Shown here: positions 6,667 through 13,478 of the stretch, in pieces | Layout of the letters: every line of letters starts with the position of its first letter | Position numbering within the stretch: position 1 is the first letter of the stretch | The notes under the pieces: generated by a model | Told to the model about the DNA's origin: nothing | The model's database searches: none | Seen by the model: the letters and a program-made list of their open reading frames with translations, nothing else | Made by a program: the position numbers and the translations under genes | Assembly (NCBI GenBank): GCA_030616835.1 | Contig: JAUWWP010000032.1 | Location: 1-13,490, forward strand | DNA: 13,490 nt | Source of the DNA: Deltaproteobacteria bacterium | GTDB taxonomy: Bacteria; Desulfobacterota; G020345765 | Direction of reading: 5' to 3'

Positions 6667-7752
6667 ATGGACTGGATAGGGCTGGGAATAATCCTTGCTA
6701 AAATTATCTTCTTCCTCCTGGTGGGTTTCACTACTGCCGGATATATAATGAATTATGCCGAGAGGAGAGTTAGTGCCTTTATGCAGGACCGCCGGGGTCC
6801 TAATCGGGTAGGTCCCTGGGGACTGCTTCAACCGGTAGCCGACATCATCAAGCTCTTTTTCAAAGAGGATGTCGTGACTGATCGGTCAAGTAAAGTGATT
6901 TATTTCCTGGCTCCGATGATCATCGCCTTCACTGCGCTCAGTGCCCTGGCAGTGATACCCCTTACTGATGTCCTTACCTTCTTCGGCCGGGCGATAAGTG
7001 TTCAGATCGCCAATCTTAATGTGGGAATTCTGTACATCTTTGCTATTGCTTCTCTGGGGACCTATGGAGTTGTCCTGGGAGGATGGGCGGGCAACAGTAA
7101 GTATTCATTTCTGGGGGGGCTTCGCTCCTCGGCTCAGATGATCAGCTACGAGGTCTCGATGGGGCTCTCCATTATTGGGGTGCTGATGGTCTTTGAGTCC
7201 CTGCGGCTCAACGATATTGTGCTCGGGCAATCCCCGCTTCTCTGGGGCTTTCTTCCCCGGTGGGGAGTAGTGGTTCAGCCCCTGGCTTTTATAATCTTTC
7301 TAACCGCAGCCTTTGCCGAGACCAATCGCCTTCCCTTTGACCTGGCCGAGGCTGATGCCGAACTGGTAGCAGGATTTCATACTGAATTTAGCTCAATGAA
7401 ATTCGGGCTCTTCTTTATGGCTGAGTATATCAATATGTTCATCTCCTCGGCCGTGATTGTTGCCCTGTTCTTTGGGGGCTGGCAGATCCCCGGTATCTCT
7501 ACCGCGCAGATAATCTCCTTTTTTATCTCCCTGGGGGCCTCGGAGCTGCTTTCCTCCTTGCTCACTATCTTCCTGCAACTGGGAGTTACTTTTGCCAAGA
7601 TCGCCTCCTTTATGTTTCTCTTTCTCTGGGTTCGCTGGACAATTCCCAGATTTCGTTATGATCAATTGATGAGTCTGGGCTGGAAGGGGCTCCTGCCTCT
7701 GGCAATACTGAACATTCTGATTACCGGATTAGTGATGGTACTAAATATCTAA
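6667..7752 (+). CDS. nuoH: NADH-quinone oxidoreductase subunit H (ND1 homologue)
   Basis: NuoH anchors the peripheral arm in the membrane and forms part of the quinone chamber and the first proton path. The 361-residue product has about eight hydrophobic segments. Signatures seen are MNYAERRVSAFMQDRRGPNR (28-47), LLQPVADIIKLFFKED (53-68), SSAQMISYEVSMGL (154-167), and the acidic loop AETNRLPFDLAEADAELVAGF (217-237) followed by HTEFSSMKFGLFFMAEYINMF. The usual FDLPEAE motif is FDLAEAD here, a mild variant that keeps the acidic residues. Length is slightly above E. coli's. The ATG is preceded by the weak purine run AATAAG, with no strong ribosome-binding site. Repeat-filled spacers flank it on both sides, so it is an isolated gene within the operon. 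Confidence 0.97.
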   Translation: MDWIGLGIILAKIIFFLLVGFTTAGYIMNYAERRVSAFMQDRRGPNRVGPWGLLQPVADIIKLFFKEDVVTDRSSKVIYFLAPMIIAFTALSALAVIPLTDVLTFFGRAISVQIANLNVGILYIFAIASLGTYGVVLGGWAGNSKYSFLGGLRSSAQMISYEVSMGLSIIGVLMVFESLRLNDIVLGQSPLLWGFLPRWGVVVQPLAFIIFLTAAFAETNRLPFDLAEADAELVAGFHTEFSSMKFGLFFMAEYINMFISSAVIVALFFGGWQIPGISTAQIISFFISLGASELLSSLLTIFLQLGVTFAKIASFMFLFLWVRWTIPRFRYDQLMSLGWKGLLPLAILNILITGLVMVLNI

Positions 7753-7793
7753 TTGGAAATTGAAGATTGGAAATTGGAAATTGCAAAAGAAAA

Positions 7794-7869
7794 AAATCAA
7801 CTTAAAAAATTTTTCAATTTAATATTTAAAATTTAGATTTTACAATTCGAGCGAAGCGAGTAAGGACAA
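7794..7869. repeat. 76-bp direct repeat, copy 1 (nuoH-nuoI spacer)
   Basis: It begins AAATCAACTTAAAAAATTTT and ends CGAGCGAAGCGAGTAAGGAC plus AA. It matches copy 2 (7942-8017) at 72 of 76 positions, and the final 39 bases are identical. Flanking AT-rich sequence (AATTGGAAATTGAAGATTGG at 7752-7771 and a similar stretch after the repeat at about 7896-7923) is also related, so a larger unit may have duplicated. Copy 1 ends ...GGACAAGG and has no start codon at the place where copy 2 meets nuoI. Confidence 0.85.
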
Positions 7870-7941
7870 GGCGGCGTTCTACGAATGTCGAATTGTAAAT
7901 TGAAGATTGAAAATTGGAAATTTTAAAATAAAGTAGAAAAC

Positions 7942-8017
7942 AAATCAAGTTAAAAAAATTTGCAATTTAATATTTACAATTTAGATTTTACAATTCGAGC
8001 GAAGCGAGTAAGGACAA
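7942..8017. repeat. 76-bp direct repeat, copy 2, abutting the nuoI start codon
   Basis: This second copy ends exactly at the A of the nuoI ATG. Its last bases, TAAGGACAA, contain the only Shine-Dalgarno-like sequence upstream of nuoI (AAGGA at 8010-8014, 2 bases from the ATG, tighter than usual). The leader of nuoI is therefore made of repeat DNA. The same frame is open back to 7960 (TTG), but that extension would simply be a translation of the repeat. Confidence 0.85.
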
Positions 8018-8460
8018 TGCGACTTAAGGATAAAAAGCTGACCATCTTAGAATATTTCTATCTCCCACCCATACTCAAAGCCATGGGAATAACGCTCCGG
8101 CATTTCTTCAGCCGCAAGGTGACCATTGAGTACCCGACGGTGAGAAAGGAGATCTATCCCCGCTTCCGGGGAGCACACCGCTTGGAGAAGGATGAAAAGG
8201 GGCGGGTGAAGTGTGTTGCTTGCGAGCTCTGCGCCACCGTCTGTCCCTCGAAGGCAATAACCATCGAGGCCGCTGAGTCTCCTGACCCGGAGATAGAGAA
8301 GTATCCTTTAAAATATGAGATCGATATCTTGCGCTGCATCTTCTGCGGCTTCTGTGTGGAGGCCTGCCCCAAGGAAGCGATTACCATGACGGATAGATAC
8401 GAGCTAGCTGATTATTCCAAGAAGACTCTGATATACAACAAGGAGATGCTTCTTAAATAA
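8017..8460 (+). CDS. nuoI: NADH-quinone oxidoreductase subunit I (2x[4Fe-4S], N6a/N6b)
   Basis: NuoI carries clusters N6a and N6b, which hand electrons from NuoG to NuoB. The 147-residue product has an N-terminal amphipathic region (LTILEYFYLPPILKAMGITL, 8-27) that lies on the membrane, a VTIEYP...YPRFRG segment (35-52), and two ferredoxin motifs: C66-x2-C69-x2-C72-x3-C76 and C107-x2-C110-x2-C113-x3-C117. The start at 8017 is chosen because the N-terminal YLPPILKAM...LRHFF region resembles other NuoI proteins, while upstream codons are pure repeat sequence. An ATG at 8083 would remove part of that conserved region. The Shine-Dalgarno-like AAGGA is unusually close (2 bases). The stop overlaps the nuoJ ATG by one base (TAATG). 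Confidence 0.96.
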   Translation: MRLKDKKLTILEYFYLPPILKAMGITLRHFFSRKVTIEYPTVRKEIYPRFRGAHRLEKDEKGRVKCVACELCATVCPSKAITIEAAESPDPEIEKYPLKYEIDILRCIFCGFCVEACPKEAITMTDRYELADYSKKTLIYNKEMLLK

Positions 8461-8954
8461 TGGAAACGATAGTCTTCTTCTTTTTTGCTTTAGTTTCCGT
8501 GGCCGCGGCCCTGCTGGTGATAACCCGCAGGAACCCGATCCATAGCGCCCTCTGGCTGGTTCTCTGTTTCTTCTCTCTGGCGGCCGTTTACGTACTACTG
8601 TCGGCCCACTTTATTGCAATTATTCAGATAATGGTCTATGTCGGGGCAATTATGGTTCTGGTTCTTTTCGTGATTATGCTCCTAAATCTTTCGGAGGGAG
8701 AGCTGGGAGGGGCTAAACGCACGGTCCTTAAATTCTTCGGGGTTGTCCTCTCCGGAATTTTTATGGTGCTCCTGGCAAACGGAGTGAGAGTGCTTACCCC
8801 CCAGACCGCGGTGAGTGTGGCCGAGGAATTCGGAACTGCCGAGATGCTGGGGAAGTTTCTTTTTACCGATTACCTGCTTCCCTTTGAGATTGTTTCGGTG
8901 CTTCTGCTTACGGCGATGATCGGAGCCGTTATTTTGACCAAGAGAAGGCGATAG
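8460..8954 (+). CDS. nuoJ: NADH-quinone oxidoreductase subunit J (ND6 homologue)
   Basis: This membrane subunit packs between NuoA, NuoH and NuoK; its third helix helps couple quinone reduction to proton movement. The 164-residue product has five hydrophobic segments at about 3-21, 28-48, 52-76, 88-107 and 138-158. The family signature is NPIHSALWLVL (25-35) followed by HFIAIIQIMVYVGAIMVLVL (50-69), which includes Y60 and G62 of the TM3 bulge. The C-terminus is the basic TKRRR, likely cytoplasmic. It is joined to nuoI by a one-base TAATG overlap, so translation is probably coupled. A 122-base repeat-containing spacer follows. Confidence 0.96.
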   Translation: METIVFFFFALVSVAAALLVITRRNPIHSALWLVLCFFSLAAVYVLLSAHFIAIIQIMVYVGAIMVLVLFVIMLLNLSEGELGGAKRTVLKFFGVVLSGIFMVLLANGVRVLTPQTAVSVAEEFGTAEMLGKFLFTDYLLPFEIVSVLLLTAMIGAVILTKRRR

Positions 8955-8964
8955 GTAATAAAGA

Positions 8965-9002
8965 AAATGCAAAATGCAAAATGCAAAGTGCAAAATGCAA
9001 AG
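8965..9002. repeat. AAAATGC short tandem repeat
   Basis: About five units of AAAATGC or close variants (one reads AAAGTGC) stand head to tail directly after nuoJ. A related AAAAATGCAAATGC occurs in the nuoB-nuoCD spacer from 1151. In both places the AT-rich tandem is followed by a GC-rich palindromic core. Confidence 0.8.
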
Positions 9003-9005
9003 ATA

Positions 9006-9049
9006 ACAGATTGTAGATTCCAGTCCGCCTCAGGCGGACTAAAATCTGT
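9006..9049. repeat. Two-tier hairpin in the nuoJ-nuoK spacer
   Basis: Outer arms ACAGATT (9006-9012) and AATCTGT (9043-9049) enclose a perfect inner stem, AGTCCGCC (9022-9029) and GGCGGACT (9033-9040), with a 3-base TCA loop. The inner part is strong and GC-rich. No U-run follows, so it is not a classical rho-independent terminator. It could stabilise a processed mRNA end, or simply be a repeat core. nuoK starts 27 bases later. Confidence 0.7.
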
Positions 9050-9076
9050 AATGGCTTTGGTCATCCTGGTATAGTT

Positions 9077-9379
9077 ATGGTTCCACTGTCTTACTTTTTA
9101 ATACTGAGTGCCACCCTGTTTGTCCTGGGCATAATCGGTGTCCTTACCCGAAGGAATGCCCTGATTGTCTTTATGTCCATTGAGCTGATGCTGAATGGGG
9201 TTGCCCTCAGCTTCATTGCTTTCTCCCGATTTCTGGGTTCCATCGAGGGCCAGGTCTTCGTCTTTATGGTGATAACTGTGGCCGCGGCCGAGGCAGCAGT
9301 GGGCCTGGCCATTATTATTGCCATCTTCAGAGTTAAAGGGACAATTAACATTGATGAGATTAACTTGATGAAAGGGTAG
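9077..9379 (+). CDS. nuoK: NADH-quinone oxidoreductase subunit K (ND4L homologue)
   Basis: NuoK forms part of a proton channel between NuoJ and NuoN. The 100-residue product is the exact usual length and has three transmembrane helices (about 3-22, 28-49, 59-85). The signature GVLTRRNALIVFMSIELMLNG (21-41) contains the essential membrane glutamate E36; the second, E72, lies in VAAAEAAVGLAI. These match E36 and E72 of E. coli NuoK by position. No strong ribosome-binding site precedes the ATG; CTGGTA is the best nearby. A 340-base spacer with nested repeats separates it from nuoL, although nuoK and nuoL usually lie close together. Confidence 0.97.
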   Translation: MVPLSYFLILSATLFVLGIIGVLTRRNALIVFMSIELMLNGVALSFIAFSRFLGSIEGQVFVFMVITVAAAEAAVGLAIIIAIFRVKGTINIDEINLMKG

Positions 9380-9394
9380 GACAAGAGGATTTAA

Positions 9395-9673
9395 TGTCAA
9401 ATGCCAAAGCTCAAATGTCAAAAATATATGATAAATCCTAAGCACTAAGCACTAAATCCTAAATAATCTCAAATGATCAAAATCCAAAACTCAAAACATT
9501 TCCCCCTCACCCTATCCCCGTTAGGGAGAGGGAACTTTTTGTTGGTTATTACTTCCTCTCCCCCCAGGGGAGAGGATTGAGGTGAGGGGTTCTTTGTTTT
9601 AAACATTTGATATTTGAATTTAGAATTTGTTTAGGATTTAGAATTTAGAATTTATCAGTTGACATTTGGACTT
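9395..9673. repeat. Concentric nested repeat in the nuoK-nuoL spacer
   Basis: This element occupies most of the 340-base gap and has three layers. Outer: AAGCTCAAATGTCAA (9407-9421) against TTGACATTTGGACTT (9659-9673), 13 of 15 paired. Middle: the AAATCCTAAGCAC arm (9433-9500) against a TTTAGGATTTAG arm (about 9601-9653), shared with the nuoG-nuoH element. Inner: two GC-rich units facing each other, CCCCTCACCC...GGGAGAGGG (9502-9533) and CCTCTCCCC...GGTGAGGGG (9555-9589). The second unit contains a perfect 9-bp hairpin, CCTCTCCCC (9555-9563) and GGGGAGAGG (9567-9575). No gene is visible in this gap. Confidence 0.8.
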
Positions 9674-9719
9674 AATTATTTACCAAAAACAATTAGGTAA
9701 GTAAGATCGCAAATAAAGG

Positions 9720-11663
9720 ATGGAAGTGATCGAGGTCTTTCAATACATAAGATTTATTCTCCTGGTACCCCTGATTGGGGTAATTATTAATGGGATCCTG
9801 GGCAGCCGCCTCCCCAGGCGTTGGGTAGGTCTGATTGCCTGCTCCACGGTGGGGATATCCTTCGGGGTTTCAATAATTACCTCTATTAAACTAATTGGTC
9901 TCCCGGAGGCGAGCCGGGTGCTCGTCGATCCGGTTTATACCTGGATAAGCTCGGGCCTGCTTTTCTCCCGGCTCTCCCTTCTGGTAGATCCGTTAACCGC
10001 GGTGATGATTCTGGTGGTGAGCGGCGTGGGGTTCTTTATTCATGTTTATTCTATCGGCTACATGCACGAAGACCGGGGCTATGCCCGATACTTCACTTTC
10101 CTGAATCTGTTTACCTTTGCCATGCTCCTTCTGGTGCTGGCAGATAATCTGCTCCTTATCTATGTGGGATGGGAAGGGGTAGGGTTATGCTCCTATCTGC
10201 TGATCGGTTTCTGGTATGAAAGGAAATCCGCGTCTGATGCCGGGAAGAAGGCCTTTATTGTTACCCGGATTGGGGATTTTGGCTTTATGCTCGGTATATT
10301 TCTTCTTTTCTGGAGTCTTGGAGAAAAGGGTCTCTGGACCATAAATATCAGGGAGATTGCCGAAGGTAGCTATCTGCTGAGCCCGGAGGTCATCACCGTG
10401 ATTGCCCTGCTCCTACTTATGGGGGCAGTAGGAAAATCGGCTCAGATCCCCCTTCATGTCTGGCTGCCTGATGCCATGGAGGGTCCCACCCCGGTCAGCG
10501 CCCTGATCCATGCGGCCACCATGGTAACTGCCGGGGCCTATATGATTGCCCGAATGAATTTTATCTATCTCCTTTCCCCCACGGCGATGACGGTCGTGGC
10601 CATCATTGGTGTGGCTACTGCTTTCTATGCGGCTACCATTGGTTTAGTCCAGAACGACATCAAGCGGGTTCTTGCTTACTCTACCATCAGCCAGATCGGC
10701 TATATGTTTCTGGCTGCCGGTGTCGGGGCGTTTTCGGCGGGAATCTTCCATTTAATGACCCATTCCTTCTTCAAGGCCCTCCTCTTTCTGGGAGCAGGTA
10801 GTGTAATGCACGCCATGCAGGGTGAGCTGGATATGCGCAGAATGGGAGGGCTGCGCCGATATCTACCCAAGACCTACTGGTGCTTCCTGGCTGCCACCCT
10901 GGCAATATCCGGGGTGCCGCTGCTCTCCGGTTTCTTCAGCAAGGACGAGATCCTCTGGGGTGCATACAGCAGCCAATATGGGCACTGGGCCTTCTGGCTG
11001 GTGGGAGTCCTGACCGCAGGGTTAACTGCTTTCTATATGTTCCGGTGCCTCTTCATGACCTTTCACGGAGAGTTTCGGGGCGAGGAGCATATCCGGGAAC
11101 ACCTGCACGACCCGCCCCGCACAATGACTGTTCCCCTGATAGTCTTGGCAATCCTTTCCATTATCGGCGGATATGTGGGTATTCCCCGGGCCCTGGGCGG
11201 AATTAACAGGATTCACACATTTCTCCTGCCAGTCTTCGGTGGTCACGCCGGAGGGGAAGCCCACCCGGTTGAGTGGATCGAGTATTTACTGATGGCAGTG
11301 TCAATAGCAGTAGCTTTCGCCGGCATTGCCTGTGCCTATTATATGTATATTAGAAATACCGTATTTTCCCGGAGATTGGCCGAGATGTTTCAGGGCATTC
11401 CCTATAAGGTGCTCCTGAATAAATATTATGTTGACGAGATCTATGATGCTCTGATTGTGCAGCCAATAAAATACAGCTCCACCAAGCTCCTCTGGAAGGT
11501 GATGGATGTAGGGGTTATTGACGGGATAGTGAACGGAGTGGCCCGGCTGGTGGAGCTATTCAGCCGGGTATTTCGCCGCCTTCAGAGTGGTAATGTCCAA
11601 AGCTATGCCTTCTCCATAATTCTGGGAGCGGTGGTGATCATTGGCTATCTGGCTTTTAGATAG
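9720..11663 (+). CDS. nuoL: NADH-quinone oxidoreductase subunit L (ND5 homologue, distal proton pump)
   Basis: NuoL is the distal antiporter-like proton pump, with a long lateral helix along the membrane arm. The 647-residue product is of normal length. Key features are GWEGVGLCSYLLIGFWYERKSA (150-171) with E152; the KKAFIVTRIGDFGF segment (176-189); VGKSAQIPLHVWLPDAMEGP (237-256) with the pump lysine K239, then TPVSALIHAATMVTAGAYM; THSFFKALLFLGAGS (347-361) with K352; and SGFFSKDEIL (403-412). The C-terminal part after about 500 carries the extra hydrophobic and amphipathic region typical of ND5. ATG 9720 is used; a GTG at 9726, six bases in frame downstream, has AAGGA (9716-9720) at better spacing and may be the real start. 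The gene sits between two repeat-filled spacers. Confidence 0.97.
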   Translation: MEVIEVFQYIRFILLVPLIGVIINGILGSRLPRRWVGLIACSTVGISFGVSIITSIKLIGLPEASRVLVDPVYTWISSGLLFSRLSLLVDPLTAVMILVVSGVGFFIHVYSIGYMHEDRGYARYFTFLNLFTFAMLLLVLADNLLLIYVGWEGVGLCSYLLIGFWYERKSASDAGKKAFIVTRIGDFGFMLGIFLLFWSLGEKGLWTINIREIAEGSYLLSPEVITVIALLLLMGAVGKSAQIPLHVWLPDAMEGPTPVSALIHAATMVTAGAYMIARMNFIYLLSPTAMTVVAIIGVATAFYAATIGLVQNDIKRVLAYSTISQIGYMFLAAGVGAFSAGIFHLMTHSFFKALLFLGAGSVMHAMQGELDMRRMGGLRRYLPKTYWCFLAATLAISGVPLLSGFFSKDEILWGAYSSQYGHWAFWLVGVLTAGLTAFYMFRCLFMTFHGEFRGEEHIREHLHDPPRTMTVPLIVLAILSIIGGYVGIPRALGGINRIHTFLLPVFGGHAGGEAHPVEWIEYLLMAVSIAVAFAGIACAYYMYIRNTVFSRRLAEMFQGIPYKVLLNKYYVDEIYDALIVQPIKYSSTKLLWKVMDVGVIDGIVNGVARLVELFSRVFRRLQSGNVQSYAFSIILGAVVIIGYLAFR

Positions 11664-11699
11664 GAAGCTTTAGGCTCTTCACGGAATACATGAGTATAA

Positions 11700-11864
11700 T
11701 GTCAAATGTCAAAGCTCAAAGCTCAAACAAAGCTCAAAGCTCAAATGACAAAATAAAAGTCCCCTCTCCCCTTGGGGAGAGGGTAAGGGTGAGGGGGATT
11801 TGATATTTGGATTTTGACATTTGTCATTCATTTGGCATTTGGACTTTGTCATTTGAATTTAATT
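11700..11864. repeat. Composite repeat in the nuoL-nuoM spacer (TCAAATGTCAAAGC arms, CCCCTCTCCCC core)
   Basis: The left arm holds a perfect tandem duplication of the 18-mer CAAAGCTCAAAGCTCAAA (11710-11727 and 11728-11745). The core at 11761-11797 is GC-rich and contains a perfect 10-bp palindrome, CCCTCTCCCC (11762-11771) and GGGGAGAGGG (11774-11783), then GTGAGGGGG. It is the reverse-orientation relative of the core at 1099-1135. The right arm (11798-11864) is built from TTTGACATTTG, TTTGGCATTTGG and similar words that complement the left arm. Arm words also match the outer layer of the nuoK-nuoL element. Confidence 0.75.
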
Positions 11865-11880
11865 GTTTACCCACAATAAT
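11853..11880 (+). promoter_or_regulatory. Weak promoter-like pair upstream of nuoM
   Basis: TTGAAT at 11853-11858 and AATAAT at 11875-11880 (5 of 6 to TATAAT) are separated by 16 bases. They lie 23 bases before the nuoM ATG, at the edge of the repeat arm. The DNA here is so AT-rich that a chance match is quite likely. If real, it would allow separate expression of nuoM. Confidence 0.2.
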
Positions 11881-11903
11881 CCGGAATAAGTTAATCTTTA
11901 TTT

Positions 11904-13478
11904 ATGGATAATTACATTCTTTCCCTAATTACCTTTCTTCCTTTGGTAGGGATACTGCCACTGATCCTGATGCCCCGGGGGAGGGAGAGGGCGATCAAGT
12001 ATCTGGCCCTGGGGGTGGCCGGGCTGGATTTCATAGTTTCGCTTTACCTTTATTTCGGCTTTGATTCCTCCGCGGTCTCGATGCAGTTCGTCCAGAGGTT
12101 TCCCTGGATCGGAGATTACGGGATAAATTATTACCTGGGCCTGGACGGGATTAGCCTTTTCCTGGTCCTACTGACCACCTTTCTCACCCCGATTGTTATC
12201 TTAAGCTCCTGGGAGGCTATTACCGAAAAGGTTAAGGAATATATGATCTGCTTTCTCCTGCTGGAGACGGCAATGATTGGGGCCTTTGTTTCCCTGAACC
12301 TCTTTCTCTTCTATATTTTCTGGGAGGCAATGCTAATCCCCATGTATTTCATCATTGGGGTGTGGGGAGGGCCCCATAAGATCTATGCCACGATAAAGTT
12401 CTTCCTGTTTACTCTATTCGGGAGCCTGCTGATGCTGGTGGCGATTATGGCTCTATATTTTATGTATGCCAAGCAGTTCGGCACCTACAGCTTTGACCTG
12501 ATGGAGCTCTACCGGGTGGACATCCCTCTGGGGGCTCAGCTCTGGTTATTCGCTGCCTTCGGGCTTTCCTTTGCCATCAAGGTGCCGATCTTCCCCTTCC
12601 ATACCTGGCTCCCTGACGCCCACGTCGAGGCTCCCACTGCCGGCAGCGTCATCCTGGCCGGGGTTCTGCTGAAGATGGGAACTTACGGCTTCATTCGCTT
12701 TGCCATGCCTTTGTTTCCGGAGGCGGCCGAGAAGTTTATGCCTCTGATTGCCGTGCTATCCATCATCGGGATAATCTACGGGGCTTTGGTGGCGATGGTT
12801 CAGCCGGACCTGAAAAAGCTGATAGCCTACTCCAGTGTCAGCCACCTGGGCTTTGTGATGCTGGGTCTGTTTGCCCTGAATGTTCAGGGAATCGAGGGAG
12901 CAATCCTCCAGATGGTCAATCACGGACTGAGCACCGGAGCCCTGTTCTTGCTGGTGGGAATAATCTACGAAAGGCGGCACACCCGGATGATCGAAGATTT
13001 CGGGGGTCTGTCCCGAACCCTTCCTATCTTTGCTGCCTTCTTTATGATCGTAACCCTTTCCTCCATCGGGCTGCCGGGACTCAACGGGTTTGTGGGAGAG
13101 ATCCTGATCCTGATCGGAGTCTTTAAGGCCAGATATATCTACGGCATCCTGGCTGCTACCGGGGTGGTCCTGGGGGCAGTATATATGCTCTGGATGTTCC
13201 AGCGAGTGATGTTTGGGGAGATAAAAAGGGAGGAGAATCGAGTCCTCAAGGACATGAATGGACGGGAGATTGCAGTGCTTCTCCCGATAATACTGATGAT
13301 CTTCCTCATCGGCCTTTACCCCCGACCCTTCTTAAAAAAGATGGATGCCTCGGTAGAGAGTTTTTTATCTCAGGTGGTCGAAAGAGCTCCGATGCCGATG
13401 GAGATGGTTAGAGCTGAGGAGGCTAAACAAGTATATGTCAACCAAGAAGAGTATATATTATATGAAACGGTAAAATAA
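11904..13478 (+). CDS. nuoM: NADH-quinone oxidoreductase subunit M (ND4 homologue, proton pump)
   Basis: NuoM is the middle antiporter-like proton pump, between NuoN and NuoL. The 524-residue product has the full set of pump residues: E141 in FYIFWEAMLIPMYFIIG, K226 in AIKVPIFPFHTWLPDAHVEA, K257 in LLKMGTYGF and E399 in NGFVGEILIL. Offsets from the E. coli residues E144, K234, K265 and E407 are constant after the first (-8). About fourteen hydrophobic segments are present. The C-terminal tail after about 485 is charged and polar and longer than the core fold needs; I assign no role to it. The ATG at 11904 starts the first hydrophobic helix; only a weak GGAATAAG lies upstream. The gene ends 12 bases before the window edge, where nuoN is expected next. 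Confidence 0.97.
   Translation: MDNYILSLITFLPLVGILPLILMPRGRERAIKYLALGVAGLDFIVSLYLYFGFDSSAVSMQFVQRFPWIGDYGINYYLGLDGISLFLVLLTTFLTPIVILSSWEAITEKVKEYMICFLLLETAMIGAFVSLNLFLFYIFWEAMLIPMYFIIGVWGGPHKIYATIKFFLFTLFGSLLMLVAIMALYFMYAKQFGTYSFDLMELYRVDIPLGAQLWLFAAFGLSFAIKVPIFPFHTWLPDAHVEAPTAGSVILAGVLLKMGTYGFIRFAMPLFPEAAEKFMPLIAVLSIIGIIYGALVAMVQPDLKKLIAYSSVSHLGFVMLGLFALNVQGIEGAILQMVNHGLSTGALFLLVGIIYERRHTRMIEDFGGLSRTLPIFAAFFMIVTLSSIGLPGLNGFVGEILILIGVFKARYIYGILAATGVVLGAVYMLWMFQRVMFGEIKREENRVLKDMNGREIAVLLPIILMIFLIGLYPRPFLKKMDASVESFLSQVVERAPMPMEMVRAEEAKQVYVNQEEYILYETVK

Noticed and set aside
7841..7909. Separate insertion sequence at CAATTCGA...TCGAATTG
   Set aside because: The inverted ends are short and no transposase fits. 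The pattern is explained by the repeat family in this spacer.
7960..8016. N-terminal extension of nuoI from the TTG at 7960
   Set aside because: The extra 19 residues are a translation of the 76-bp repeat, which occurs also in non-coding DNA at 7794-7869. ATG 8017 fits the family's N-terminus.
8965..9002. CRISPR-like array at the AAAATGC tandem
   Set aside because: Units are 7 bases with no spacers between them, which is a simple tandem repeat. No cas gene is present.
9553..9600. Rho-independent terminator at the 9-bp hairpin in the nuoK-nuoL spacer
   Set aside because: The hairpin at 9555-9575 is followed by ATTGAGGTGAGGGG, not a T-run; the T-rich stretch starts about 15 bases later. It is a member of a repeat family.
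11762..11783. Terminator after nuoL
   Set aside because: The palindrome is strong but the loop is only 2-4 bases, and GTAAGGGTGAGGGGG follows instead of T residues.
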